64,000 bases of DNA from the NCBI RefSeq assembly GCF_037104765.1, contig NZ_JBAWSY010000014.1:15535-79534 (forward strand), in the 5' to 3' direction. Both the position numbers and the translations under genes were made by a program. The notes under the pieces are model-generated. The model did no database searches, was not told the DNA's origin, and saw only the letters and a list, made by a program, of their open reading frames with translations. Position 1 is the first letter of the stretch. Every line of letters starts with the position of its first letter. Shown piece by piece: positions 16,380 through 23,637 of this stretch. Source of the DNA: Psychrobacillus mangrovi (GTDB taxonomy: Bacteria; Bacillota; Bacilli; Bacillales_A; Planococcaceae).

Positions 16380-16928
16380 TTATTTAAGTTGCTTTTTTTC
16401 ATAGTTAATATGTTTGATATTGATAATATGTGCGATTTCTCTAGTTTCATCTCTTCCAAATTGACCATTCTCCTTTATAGAAAACTCATCTCCCTCTTTT
16501 GTGCGGAAATAATACGTACCAAAAGAACCTACCTCATATTCATATACAACATCAGAAATTTCCTCCCAATAATATTTAGAGGAAACAGTAATGTCTTGAA
16601 TTACAATATACTCCTTATGAATAAGCGTGTAGCTTATAGTGGATGCATACATAAGAACTAAAAACGTCAGACAAAATAACCCAGAAAGAATATAAGTAAT
16701 CATATTCCTTTTGATAATAAGCGTTAGCACACCGATTATCAATGTTATAAAGGCAATAGCTACTATATAAAAATTCTTTCCTGAAGAAATAAGTACAATT
16801 TCTCCCCTTTCAAAATGAAAGGTTTCAACACTAAATAAAGGGAAAATGAGAACAAAGAGAGGTGCTATAATTATGATTAGTATTAAGATAATAAATAATA
16901 TAGCTCTAGGTGATTTTTGATTTAACAC
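16380..16928 (-). CDS. Unknown membrane protein
   Basis: 182 residues, not recognised. Three hydrophobic segments (about 9-31, 50-70 and 76-98) are followed by a soluble C-terminal domain of about 85 residues (from HKEYIVIQDITVSSKYYWEE) with alternating beta character. That layout resembles small Bacillus membrane proteins with a PH-like tail, but I cannot name the family. GTG at 16928 follows AAGGAG at good spacing. Copies of a palindromic repeat flank the gene on both sides, suggesting that gene and repeats moved as a unit. Confidence 0.65.
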   Translation of the reverse strand: MLNQKSPRAILFIILILIIIIAPLFVLIFPLFSVETFHFERGEIVLISSGKNFYIVAIAFITLIIGVLTLIIKRNMITYILSGLFCLTFLVLMYASTISYTLIHKEYIVIQDITVSSKYYWEEISDVVYEYEVGSFGTYYFRTKEGDEFSIKENGQFGRDETREIAHIINIKHINYEKKQLK

Positions 16929-17106
16929 ACGATTTCTCCTTCCATATTAAGTATTAACTTATACATTTCTGTTTAGTGATTTTATTCCAGTCTCTTATAT
17001 ACAGTTAAAATGTAAAAAAAGTTTCAAGATTCAGATTATTATTTACAAACAATTATATATGTCCTAGTATTACCCCTTTTTAATGTAACGGTTATTAGTA
17101 GTCCTT

Positions 17107-17133
17107 TTAAACTAACCTGCACCGTTAGTTTAA
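17107..17133. repeat. Short palindromic repeat, copy 2
   Basis: TTAAACTAAC-N7-GTTAGTTTAA, a near copy of 16297-16322 in the same orientation. Confidence 0.65.
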
Positions 17134-17172
17134 TAAGAAAATCAACAACAATCATTAACACAGGCTAAAGAA

Positions 17173-17230
17173 GATACGAATGATTGTTAAAAACAAACAG
17201 ATGTTTTTCATGTTCTGCTCCATTCGTATC
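17173..17230 (-). repeat. Inverted repeat downstream of the Rep-like gene
   Basis: Ten-base perfect arms (GATACGAATG and CATTCGTATC) separated by 38 bases. It is about 40 bp past the stop of the Rep-like gene. There is no clear T run, so I list it as an inverted repeat rather than a terminator. Confidence 0.5.
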
Positions 17231-17272
17231 GTAAAATTCTTTAACCAATTAATTTATTCGAATACATCGTAC

Positions 17273-18127
17273 TTACACTGTAACAACTAATTTGCTCTCT
17301 GCTCTATGAGTCAACCAACTAAATATACTTTCCTTATTAGCTTGATAGAGCAATTCAAAAGGAATTCGCTCTTCTTTTACTATTTGTTTCAATTCACTCT
17401 GAATCTTCCTACCATATCTGCTCCATCTATCTTTATAATCTCTTTTCAAATGAAGACCTTTTTTTAAATTAATTAAACGATTAACATTCCATTGAGTTGT
17501 TTCGATATTCCAAACATCTTCTATTACTTGGTACTTTGACAACTCATTCATAATGAACTCGTCATCTATGTTATGAATCGAAGGAGCACATGAAATTTTA
17601 GGTCTAAAACGGAATTCAAATCTCGTTTGATATAAATGTTCAATATCTTTTTTTCTTGCTTGTTCTTTTTTGTTTCTATCATAGACAGCTAACTTGGACT
17701 TACTGTAATTAGAACCAATATAATAGCCACTCCATTCATTCCTACTATAAACCTTGGTATTTCCATGTGGTTTCAAAAAAACATGACTACTGTAATCTAA
17801 TTTAGAGTCAAAAGCTATATCCATCCGTTTTACTTTCCAATCAAATGCAAATAGTGTCTCTCTAATGCTCTCTGGCATATTGATTAATGTTTCATTTTGA
17901 AGAATCAACATCACTTTATAATACTTGTGCGAATACATATTTCTCGGATTTAGATTTAATACGAAAAATGGTTTTTTACTTGTTACGGAACTATAAAAGT
18001 AATCATTCCCTCTATTAAATGCAAAATAATGCTTAAGGTATTGCTTATCTTCAATAGATAATATTGCAACTAAAATTAGTGTATCTACATTTACTTCAAT
18101 ATCGTATACTCTCTCAATACTTACCAC
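17273..18127 (-). CDS. Replication-initiator (Rep)-like protein
   Basis: 284 residues. The middle of the protein resembles rolling-circle or Rep_trans-type initiators: RMDIAFDSK (about 99-107), GYYIGSNYSKSKLAVYDRNKKE (about 132-153) and TRFEFRFRPK (about 166-175). I cannot point to the catalytic tyrosine with certainty; Y133/Y134 or Y147 are candidates. The start is unusual: an in-frame TAG sits two codons before GTG at 18127, and the ribosome site (AGAGG) almost touches it. The N-terminus may therefore be short or altered, or start at ATT (18118). It follows the HNH-like gene and sits in the middle of the recombinase module. It could allow an excised circle to replicate. Confidence 0.6.
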   Translation of the reverse strand: MVSIERVYDIEVNVDTLILVAILSIEDKQYLKHYFAFNRGNDYFYSSVTSKKPFFVLNLNPRNMYSHKYYKVMLILQNETLINMPESIRETLFAFDWKVKRMDIAFDSKLDYSSHVFLKPHGNTKVYSRNEWSGYYIGSNYSKSKLAVYDRNKKEQARKKDIEHLYQTRFEFRFRPKISCAPSIHNIDDEFIMNELSKYQVIEDVWNIETTQWNVNRLINLKKGLHLKRDYKDRWSRYGRKIQSELKQIVKEERIPFELLYQANKESIFSWLTHRAESKLVVTV

Positions 18128-18204
18128 CCTCTACAAATCTTATCTAGCTTAATTTAAATATTTTATTAACCTTCAACCACCACTTTTTGTAAACTCTCTT
18201 AGTA

Positions 18205-18897
18205 TTAATATATAGGTATCAAACTAGAATTACGCTGTAGTTCAATTATAGGAAATTCTACTTTGGTATGAATCTGGGCAGGTAATTCTCTTATTATCGT
18301 TCCTGCCTCATCATATTCATTTAATACAACATCAGAAACCACATCATAGGTTTGAACCCTTTCTATTCTTTTACTTCGTTTGCTTTTCTTGTCTCCTTCT
18401 GACTGTATAACATAACGATTAAGATATTTTACTCCACTGTTACAGTATCTACTTATTGTTTCTCTACTACATCCTAGCGCCTCTCCTACACTTGCCATTG
18501 AAGGATACTCTCTAAAGCTTCTCTTTTCAAAGTCATATACAGTTACTCCAATAGCATTATCTTTCTGAATATGTTCGTAGAAAGGTAAAAAATCAATGTT
18601 ATCTATGCAGTAATTGCCGTTTGAGTCTATTCTATCAATTGTCGGTCTTAGCATTTTATCTTTATCTGATTGTAAGTATTTTTCTGTTTGCTCTAACCAT
18701 TTTCTCCAATGCTCTGGTTTTTCCTTTTTAGTGTAACTAACTAATTCTTTCCCTAAAGGAAGTTCATATTTTATCCCTTTCTTTATATAATCTACTCGTT
18801 TCTCTGTTCTTGATTTTGCCTTGTACCCACTTATAATCAATAATTTACTACCTTCATTTGTTACTTCTTCTAGTCTTGCTAATGCTTTTAGTTCCAT
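18205..18897 (-). CDS. HNH/NUMOD-like endonuclease-type protein
   Basis: 230 residues. The central part reads RPTIDRIDSNGNYCIDNIDF (about 85-104), which resembles the beta-beta-alpha part of HNH-type nucleases from phages and homing elements. It is followed by VTVYDFEKRSFREYPSMASV GEALGCSRETISRYCNSG (about 118-155), a NUMOD-like DNA-binding repeat with a helix-turn-helix. The N-terminal region is basic. It could be a homing-type nuclease or a DNA-binding protein derived from one. The gene overlaps the upstream 58-residue gene by 10 bp, so they are co-transcribed from the promoter at 19136-19164. Confidence 0.6.
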   Translation of the reverse strand: MELKALARLEEVTNEGSKLLIISGYKAKSRTEKRVDYIKKGIKYELPLGKELVSYTKKEKPEHWRKWLEQTEKYLQSDKDKMLRPTIDRIDSNGNYCIDNIDFLPFYEHIQKDNAIGVTVYDFEKRSFREYPSMASVGEALGCSRETISRYCNSGVKYLNRYVIQSEGDKKSKRSKRIERVQTYDVVSDVVLNEYDEAGTIIRELPAQIHTKVEFPIIELQRNSSLIPIY

Positions 18898-19064
18898 ACT
18901 TCCTCATCCTCTTCTCTCTCTAGTATAAATTCGATTGGAGTTTCTCCACCCCAATAATTTGTCAGTGTATCTGTGTCAATATCTCGTCTAGATAACAATT
19001 CAAGTAATATATCAGCCATGCTTTCCACCAAAGCTAATCTTCTTTCTTCAACAATTTCGTTCAT
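18888..19064 (-). CDS. Small acidic protein of unknown function
   Basis: 58 residues, acidic, predicted mostly helical (MNEIVEERRLALVESMADIL at the start). It has no recognised domain. ATG at 19064 has GGAGG nine bases upstream; a longer frame to 19100 runs through that ribosome site and the operator. It is the first gene of the leftward operon and overlaps the HNH-like gene by 10 bp. Its position under the same control region as the XRE regulator resembles small phage or cassette early genes. Confidence 0.65.
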   Translation of the reverse strand: MNEIVEERRLALVESMADILLELLSRRDIDTDTLTNYWGGETPIEFILEREEDEEVWN

Positions 19065-19088
19065 TTTTAAACCTCCTAACTCCACTCG

Positions 19089-19203
19089 GGTAGTATACAA
19101 ATTAAATTAGTAGCATAAATAACTCGTTAGGTAGTATATTAAAACAAATAAATAGCGTTGTCAACTATAAAACTTGATTTAATGCTACCACCTGTGCTAC
19201 TAT
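19089..19203. promoter_or_regulatory. Divergent control region with five GTAGYAT-type operators
   Basis: The heptamer GTAGTAT/GTAGCAT occurs at 19089-19098, 19110-19118 and 19130-19139, and in inverted form (ATGCTAC, GTGCTAC) at 19182-19189 and 19194-19203. The 19130 copy overlaps the leftward -10, and the two inverted copies lie within the rightward promoter. This pattern fits autoregulation by the adjacent XRE-type protein, giving mutually exclusive leftward and rightward transcription. Confidence 0.65.
19136..19164 (-). promoter_or_regulatory. Leftward promoter
   Basis: TTGACA, 17-bp spacer, TAATAT on the minus strand. It drives the 58-residue, HNH-like and Rep-like genes. An operator copy overlaps the -10. 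Confidence 0.75.
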
Positions 19204-19206
19204 AAT
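19178..19206 (+). promoter_or_regulatory. Rightward promoter
   Basis: A consensus TATAAT at 19201-19206 with a weak -35 (TTTAAT) 17 bp upstream. It drives the XRE regulator and recombinase genes. The weak -35 and two operator copies in the spacer suggest tight control of recombination. Confidence 0.65.
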
Positions 19207-19231
19207 TCTATCAACTAATAGGAGGAACTTT

Positions 19232-19846
19232 ATGAACGGCATTGAATTCGGCAAGGAACTAAAGAAAATAAGAGGACAAGTAGGCTACCCTTCTAAACCC
19301 CTATCAAAAAAAATAGGTAAGGCTATAACCTATGTATCACAATTAGAAAGAGGACTAATTAAGAACCCAGATTTCGATGCTTGCGTAAAATTATTAAAGG
19401 AACTTTCATTTCCTATAAATAAGATTGAGGATTTTTTATATTCTTTTGGAATTATTTCAGAACAACGTAAAGAACAAGAGATACAACAAAATATTATTAA
19501 CTTTGAGCTTAATGAAAGAGTTAAAGAAGAAGGTAATGAAGACTTTATTAGATATAATTATCCTTGGCTTTTTAATGATGAAAATGCCATTAATAGTATG
19601 CAAAAGAAAATCGAGTATCTAGAAACTATTTTCAATTCTATGGTAGAAAATGATTTCTCTCGAGCAGAAACTGTACTAACTAACATTACTGATTTAACAA
19701 AAAGTAAAACATCATTTGATTTTTTCTGTTCTTTATTTCAATATAATTTTTTCTCTATCACTCCCGAACAAAGAAAAGAGTTAATAAAAATTATCAAATC
19801 AGTAAATCTAGACAAAAACAGTATTTTTGATTATGAAGGAGAGTGA
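19232..19846 (+). CDS. XRE-type helix-turn-helix regulator
   Basis: 204 residues. The N-terminal domain (about 1-70) is an XRE-like helix-turn-helix: FGKELKKIRGQVGYPSKPLS, then KKIGKAITYVSQLERGLIKNP, with the recognition helix at about 30-40. The rest is helical and charged with no known domain. A good AGGAGG precedes ATG at 19232. The recombinase gene follows after 8 bp, so the two form an operon. The clustered operators upstream are its probable binding sites. It is the likely switch between maintenance and excision of the module. Confidence 0.85.
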   Translation: MNGIEFGKELKKIRGQVGYPSKPLSKKIGKAITYVSQLERGLIKNPDFDACVKLLKELSFPINKIEDFLYSFGIISEQRKEQEIQQNIINFELNERVKEEGNEDFIRYNYPWLFNDENAINSMQKKIEYLETIFNSMVENDFSRAETVLTNITDLTKSKTSFDFFCSLFQYNFFSITPEQRKELIKIIKSVNLDKNSIFDYEGE

Positions 19847-19854
19847 AAATATAG

Positions 19855-21411
19855 ATGAAAGTAGTTCTATATGTACGTGTATCCACAGAAGAACAGGCAG
19901 AGGAAGGTTTCTCAATAGATGGTCAAATTAAGAATCTCACTGACCATTGTGATAAGAACGACTATGAAATTGTAGAAATCTATAAAGATGAAGGAATAAG
20001 TGGAAAATCTACTAACAGATTAGGATTACAATCTTTATTATCCGATTGTACTAATGGTAGTTTTCAAAAAGTACTGGTTTGGAAAATCTCACGAATTGCA
20101 CGTAAACAATTGGACTTTTTAAGTATTATCGAGACTTTCAAACAAAATAATATTAACTTTTTTAGTCTTAGTGAAGCTATAGATGATTCGACCCCTACTG
20201 GAACAGCTATGCTTCAAATGATGGGAACATTTGCGGAACTAGAACGAAATCAAATTGTTGAAAATGTAAAAATGGGAATGAATCAACGTGCTAGAGAAGG
20301 TAAATGGAATGGTGGGGCTTTGTTAGGCTATAAATCCAAAGATAAGAAGTTAATAGTAGATGAAAATGAAGCTATCATTGTTAGACGTATTTTTAACTTA
20401 TATACATCTGGTAAAGGTTACAAAGCTATTGCGCATCAACTTAATCGAGAAAACTATAAAACTAAAAGAAAAAAAGAGTTTTCTATTACATCAGTACGAA
20501 CTATACTTTTGAATCCAACTTACGCAGGATTTATACGCTTTGGTCAAGTTAATGATTGGTCTAGTAAACGTAGGAGTGCTACAAACCAAAAACCTATTAT
20601 TGTTATGGGGGAGCATGAGCCAATAATTTCATTAGAAACTTGGCAAGCTACACAATCACTAATTGAAAAGAAATCTCATAAACCAGCTAAAACTTTTACT
20701 GGTCATTTTCCACTAACCACTTTACTTAGATGCCCTTCATGTGGTCAAGGCATGATTGGACACCATTCAAAGAAATCTAAAAAAAGTGATGAATACCTAC
20801 GTTACTATCAATGTGGAAACTTCCACTATAAAGGCTCTGCTGTTTGCAAATCAAACCTAATACCAGCGGACTATGCTGAACAGTATGTATTCAAACAAAT
20901 TGAAATGATAACTTCTGATAAATCATATTTATTAGATATCACCAATAAGATAAATAACAAAGTAGTCAATTTAAAAATGCCTTTAAAAGAGCAATTACAG
21001 TATATAGAACGTAAAATAAAAAATGTTCAAACAAACATTGATAAATATCTAAACCTTTTTGAAGGAGACAAAATAGATAGCTCTATCCTTAAAAATAAAA
21101 TTGCAACTTATGAAGAAGAATTATCTGAATTAGAATCTAAGAAATTTGAAATAAGTTATCAGCTTCAACAACCAATAGTAAAAGAAATATCGTTTGATAG
21201 GATATATCATGCTTTAATTAGCTTTTCAAAAGTCTTAACAACCGTAGAGCCAGAAAAACTTAAACATTTCTTGCATAACGTCATTAAAGAAATCACTGTT
21301 AATAAAGGCTCTTGCCCTAAAGAAAGAAGTATCAAAGACATTGTTCTGTTCTTTGATACTTCTATAAAAAACCCAAACCATGTGATTACTTATGGTACGG
21401 TTCTCCCTTAA
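19855..21411 (+). CDS. Large serine recombinase (Ccr/phage-integrase type)
   Basis: 518 residues. The resolvase domain (about 1-145) begins MKVVLYVRVSTEEQ with catalytic S10 and contains VWKISRIARKQLDFLSIIE and the E-helix FAELERNQIVENVKMGM. The Recombinase domain (about 155-265) is followed by a zinc ribbon (C293, C296, C320, C331) and a coiled coil (about 375-445). Size and domains match phage integrases and the CcrA/B/C recombinases of SCC elements, which catalyse attP x attB exchange. Its last nine codons lie inside the rlmH 3' end: the stop at 21409-21411 is 26 bp into rlmH on the other strand. So its C-terminus is partly templated by the chromosomal side of the attachment site. ATG at 19855 follows GGAGAG. 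Confidence 0.93.
   Translation: MKVVLYVRVSTEEQAEEGFSIDGQIKNLTDHCDKNDYEIVEIYKDEGISGKSTNRLGLQSLLSDCTNGSFQKVLVWKISRIARKQLDFLSIIETFKQNNINFFSLSEAIDDSTPTGTAMLQMMGTFAELERNQIVENVKMGMNQRAREGKWNGGALLGYKSKDKKLIVDENEAIIVRRIFNLYTSGKGYKAIAHQLNRENYKTKRKKEFSITSVRTILLNPTYAGFIRFGQVNDWSSKRRSATNQKPIIVMGEHEPIISLETWQATQSLIEKKSHKPAKTFTGHFPLTTLLRCPSCGQGMIGHHSKKSKKSDEYLRYYQCGNFHYKGSAVCKSNLIPADYAEQYVFKQIEMITSDKSYLLDITNKINNKVVNLKMPLKEQLQYIERKIKNVQTNIDKYLNLFEGDKIDSSILKNKIATYEEELSELESKKFEISYQLQQPIVKEISFDRIYHALISFSKVLTTVEPEKLKHFLHNVIKEITVNKGSCPKERSIKDIVLFFDTSIKNPNHVITYGTVLP
21386..21406 (-). repeat. rlmH 3' end, site 5 (occupied chromosomal att)
   Basis: The genuine final codons of rlmH, encoding G-E-P-Y-H-K-stop. It is the reference for the four other copies. 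Compared with them it lacks the shared CGGTGA start (it has GGGAGA), as expected if the left half of this site comes from the chromosome and that of the others from elements. Confidence 0.85.
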
Positions 21412-21865
21412 TTATCCTAAAAGCTCTATAAATCTGCTCCACGAGCACGAGCTTCATTAATTGGTGCGGTAACGTCATCTTACCAAACGAAAGTTTTTCA
21501 TCTGCTCTTTTCAATACTTCCTCATGTAGACCGAGAGAACCTCCAATGACAAAGGCAATTTTACTTTTTCCATAGGTCATTAATGATTCCAGATCACTTG
21601 CAAGCTGCTCGGAGGATTTCATTTTGCCGTCGATAGCTAACGCAATGACGTATGTATCTGCTCCGATTTTTGCTAAAATACGTTCTCCTTCTTTTTTCTT
21701 CACGATTTCCATGTCGGCATCGCTTAGGTTTTCGGGGGCTTTTTCATCGGCAACTTCGATTAATTCTATTCTTGCGTAACTGCCTAGTCTTTTTGTGTAT
21801 TCTTCTATTCCTAATTTCAGATATTTTTCTTTTAATTTTCCTACCGAGATAATTTGTATATTCAC
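21386..21865 (-). CDS. rlmH: 23S rRNA pseudouridine-1915 N3-methyltransferase RlmH
   Basis: 159 residues, the normal family length. RlmH is a SPOUT-fold dimer that methylates pseudouridine 1915 in helix 69 of 23S rRNA on assembled ribosomes. Sequence signs are the start MNIQIISVGKLKEKYLKLGI, the SPOUT knot region FVIGGSLGLHEEV and KLSFGKMTLPHQLMKLVLVEQIYRAF, and the ending GEPYHK. Its 3' end is the attachment site for the adjacent element, and insertion keeps the reading frame and stop intact. The last 26 bp overlap the recombinase gene on the opposite strand. The upstream spacer holds many DnaA boxes. Confidence 0.97.
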   Translation of the reverse strand: MNIQIISVGKLKEKYLKLGIEEYTKRLGSYARIELIEVADEKAPENLSDADMEIVKKKEGERILAKIGADTYVIALAIDGKMKSSEQLASDLESLMTYGKSKIAFVIGGSLGLHEEVLKRADEKLSFGKMTLPHQLMKLVLVEQIYRAFRIIKGEPYHK

Positions 21866-21952
21866 AGGTTATCCACCTTTACATTTCATTTACAAACAAG
21901 TTATGCACATTACTTATACACATATCCACAATAGTTATCTACATCTTGTGCT

Positions 21953-22120
21953 CTATTTTTCATCAGATACAATATATATTGATGCGACATTACAGTATGT
22001 GCATTTTGTGGATAACTTCTCTTCATCCGTTAATCGTTCTAACATCGGAAAGGTTTTTTGTTCGGCAACAAACATATCTAAAGCTTGATTTATATGGGTT
22101 TCGCAACTGAATATTCTCAA
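21953..22120 (-). CDS. CxxH/CxxC protein (YyzF-like)
   Basis: 55 residues. It shows a CETH motif near the N-terminus and CTYC near the middle, giving a CxxH/CxxC pair likely to bind zinc, and the conserved ALDMFV and PMLERL stretches. This small conserved Firmicutes family has no known function. The start is probably TTG at 22120, with AGGAAG seven bases upstream; ATG codons at 22138 and 22168 would add residues not seen in the family. It lies inside the DnaA-box cluster upstream of rlmH. Confidence 0.8.
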   Translation of the reverse strand: MRIFSCETHINQALDMFVAEQKTFPMLERLTDEEKLSTKCTYCNVASIYIVSDEK

Positions 22121-22208
22121 TTTTTCGCTTCCTTTCATTATCTTATTTTTCTTCAGGGTTATACACAAATCGTTCTTTCTTATCCACAGCCTATTTTAAC
22201 AAACAAAA

Positions 22209-22247
22209 AGCGAGTAGGAAAGACAAGCTTTTCTCTTCCTACTCGCT
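22209..22247 (-). terminator. Rho-independent terminator after htrA
   Basis: Stem AGCGAGTAGGAA ... TTCCTACTCGCT followed by TTTTTG on the minus strand. Confidence 0.85.
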
Positions 22248-22287
22248 GTGTAAATCTATTATTTACATTTGTAAGTTATCCACATGT

Positions 22288-23496
22288 TTATAATGCATCT
22301 GTTTCTACTAATTTCAGTGTAAGCTCCACAACTTTTCCTTGTCGATATACTTTAACGTTTAAGTCTTCTCCAATTTCTTTTTCATTGTATAAATGTTTTC
22401 GTAGATCAATCGTGTCTTCTACTTTCTTTCCATCCATTTCAACAATTACATCATATGTTTGCATTCCAGCTTTCGCTGCTGGGGAATTTGGAACGACTTC
22501 ATCAACTACTACCCCTGTAGTCACTTCAGCTGGCAATTTCAATGTTTCTTTTTGATGAAATGAAGGGACATTTGTTAAATCTAGAAGAGTTATACCCATA
22601 GAAGGACGATTCACTTTTCCATTTCGCTCTAGATCTTCAACAATTGGAATTGCCGTGTTAACAGGAATTGCAAGTCCAATCCCTTCTACAGTCGATTCAG
22701 AAATTTTCATGGAGTTTATGCCAACAAGCTGACCTGCTAAGTTGATCAAAGCTCCTCCACTGTTACCAGGGTTGATCGCAGCATCTGTCTGTAAAACCTC
22801 TGCTTGCCAATCCACTACTTGGTCTCCATTTAAATCAACTGGGATTGCACGATCTTTACCAGACACAACACCGGTCGTTACCGAACCATAAAAATCTAAT
22901 CCTAGTGGGTTACCAATCGCTATTACTGTTTCGCCTTGCTTTAATGCATCGGAATCCCCAAATTCCATAACTGAATCTATTCCAGCGCCATCAATTTCAA
23001 GAACAGCTAGATCACTCCAAATGTCGCTACCAACAAGTTTAGCCTCCACTTTCGTTCCATTCACTAATGTTACTTCTAATGATTTAGCACCTTCTACTAC
23101 GTGGTGATTTGTTATAACGAATGCTTTCCCATCGGCTTTTTTATAAATAACACCAGAACCTGTTCCAGCCTCTTGGTTAGATTGAGAATTACTCCAAAAA
23201 TCAGTAACAGACTGAATGTTAGTGATTCCGACTACTGCTCCTGAAGCCTTTTCAACAGCTCCTGTTACATCTGTTGTCACATCAACAGATAGCCGCTTTT
23301 TTTCCTGTATATTATTTGATTTCGTTTCATTTTCTGATGGTAGATTTGTTACAACGGAAGGGATTAAAAACCAAACGAGCAACGCACCTACCAACACTCC
23401 AGCTAATGCACTAAAAAAATATCCAGCTGGACCTCTTTTCTTTTCTTTTTTTGGCTCTTCCGGTTTCTCCGGTTCATACGGATTGTATTCGTCCAT
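22288..23496 (-). CDS. htrC: HtrA/DegP-like serine protease (YyxA-type)
   Basis: 402 residues. The cytoplasmic N-terminus is Pro/Glu/Lys-rich, with one membrane anchor at about 27-47, then an extracytoplasmic trypsin-like domain and a C-terminal PDZ domain (about 300-398). The catalytic triad is visible as H132 (TNHHVV), D162 (WSDLAVLEI) and S246 (INPGNSGGAL). It is a membrane-anchored quality-control protease that degrades misfolded secreted proteins. It follows walJ in the order seen in Bacillus (yycJ-yyxA), with a terminator between. The symbol htrC is the Bacillus name for the gene in this position. Confidence 0.9.
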   Translation of the reverse strand: MDEYNPYEPEKPEEPKKEKKRGPAGYFFSALAGVLVGALLVWFLIPSVVTNLPSENETKSNNIQEKKRLSVDVTTDVTGAVEKASGAVVGITNIQSVTDFWSNSQSNQEAGTGSGVIYKKADGKAFVITNHHVVEGAKSLEVTLVNGTKVEAKLVGSDIWSDLAVLEIDGAGIDSVMEFGDSDALKQGETVIAIGNPLGLDFYGSVTTGVVSGKDRAIPVDLNGDQVVDWQAEVLQTDAAINPGNSGGALINLAGQLVGINSMKISESTVEGIGLAIPVNTAIPIVEDLERNGKVNRPSMGITLLDLTNVPSFHQKETLKLPAEVTTGVVVDEVVPNSPAAKAGMQTYDVIVEMDGKKVEDTIDLRKHLYNEKEIGEDLNVKVYRQGKVVELTLKLVETDAL

Positions 23497-23603
23497 TTAC
23501 ATCTTCCTTTCCTCTTACCTATATGCTCATATTAGTAATTTACCCAATTCACATTAAAAATAGATGAAAATTTATTAAAAGTTTAATAAAATGTATATGA
23601 AAA

Positions 23604-23637
23604 AAGTTCCAAAAGCATAAAATTGCTTTTGGAACTT
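23604..23637 (-). terminator. Rho-independent terminator overlapping walJ stop
   Basis: Stem AAGTTCCAAAAGC ... GCTTTTGGAACTT. It includes two bases of the walJ stop codon and is followed by TTTT on the minus strand. It ends the wal operon. Confidence 0.8.

Larger units (their letters stand above)
16929..17272. other. Intergenic region with palindromic repeat and long stem-loop
   Basis: 344 AT-rich bases. It contains the promoter side of the membrane-protein gene, palindromic repeat copy 2 (17107-17133) and a long-looped inverted repeat (GATACGAATG at 17173, CATTCGTATC at 17221) downstream of the Rep-like gene. The latter could be a terminator, or an origin element if the Rep-like protein is active. 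Confidence 0.5.
5046..21406. mobile_element. Composite SCC-like cassette array at rlmH
   Basis: Five same-orientation copies of the rlmH 3' end (5046, 5988, 10985, 13837 and 21386) divide this region into modules of about 0.9, 5.0, 2.9 and 7.5 kb. A large serine recombinase abuts the rlmH-proximal copy, and a recombinase remnant abuts the third copy. GC content changes sharply between modules. SCC elements of staphylococci have exactly this logic: insertion at the last codons of rlmH, recombinase-mediated, with tandem cassettes accumulating. The array outside Staphylococcus and its composition are the interest. The leftmost module is the least certain. Confidence 0.75.
21869..22284. promoter_or_regulatory. 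DnaA-box cluster between rlmH and htrA
   Basis: Perfect TTATCCACA boxes are at 22180-22188 and 22276-22284 and in reverse at 22007-22015. One-mismatch boxes are at 21869, 21901, 21914, 21922, 21935 and 22159. Nine boxes in about 415 bp is far above chance, and the spacing is irregular as in titration clusters. From memory, B. subtilis has an oriC-proximal DnaA-box cluster in the equivalent yydA (rlmH) region. The cluster covers the spacers and part of the small CxxH/CxxC gene. Confidence 0.7.

Noticed and set aside
17173..17230. Rolling-circle double-strand origin at the inverted repeat
   Set aside because: The arms are perfect but the 38-base loop is long and no nick-site motif is recognisable. 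I keep it only as an inverted repeat.
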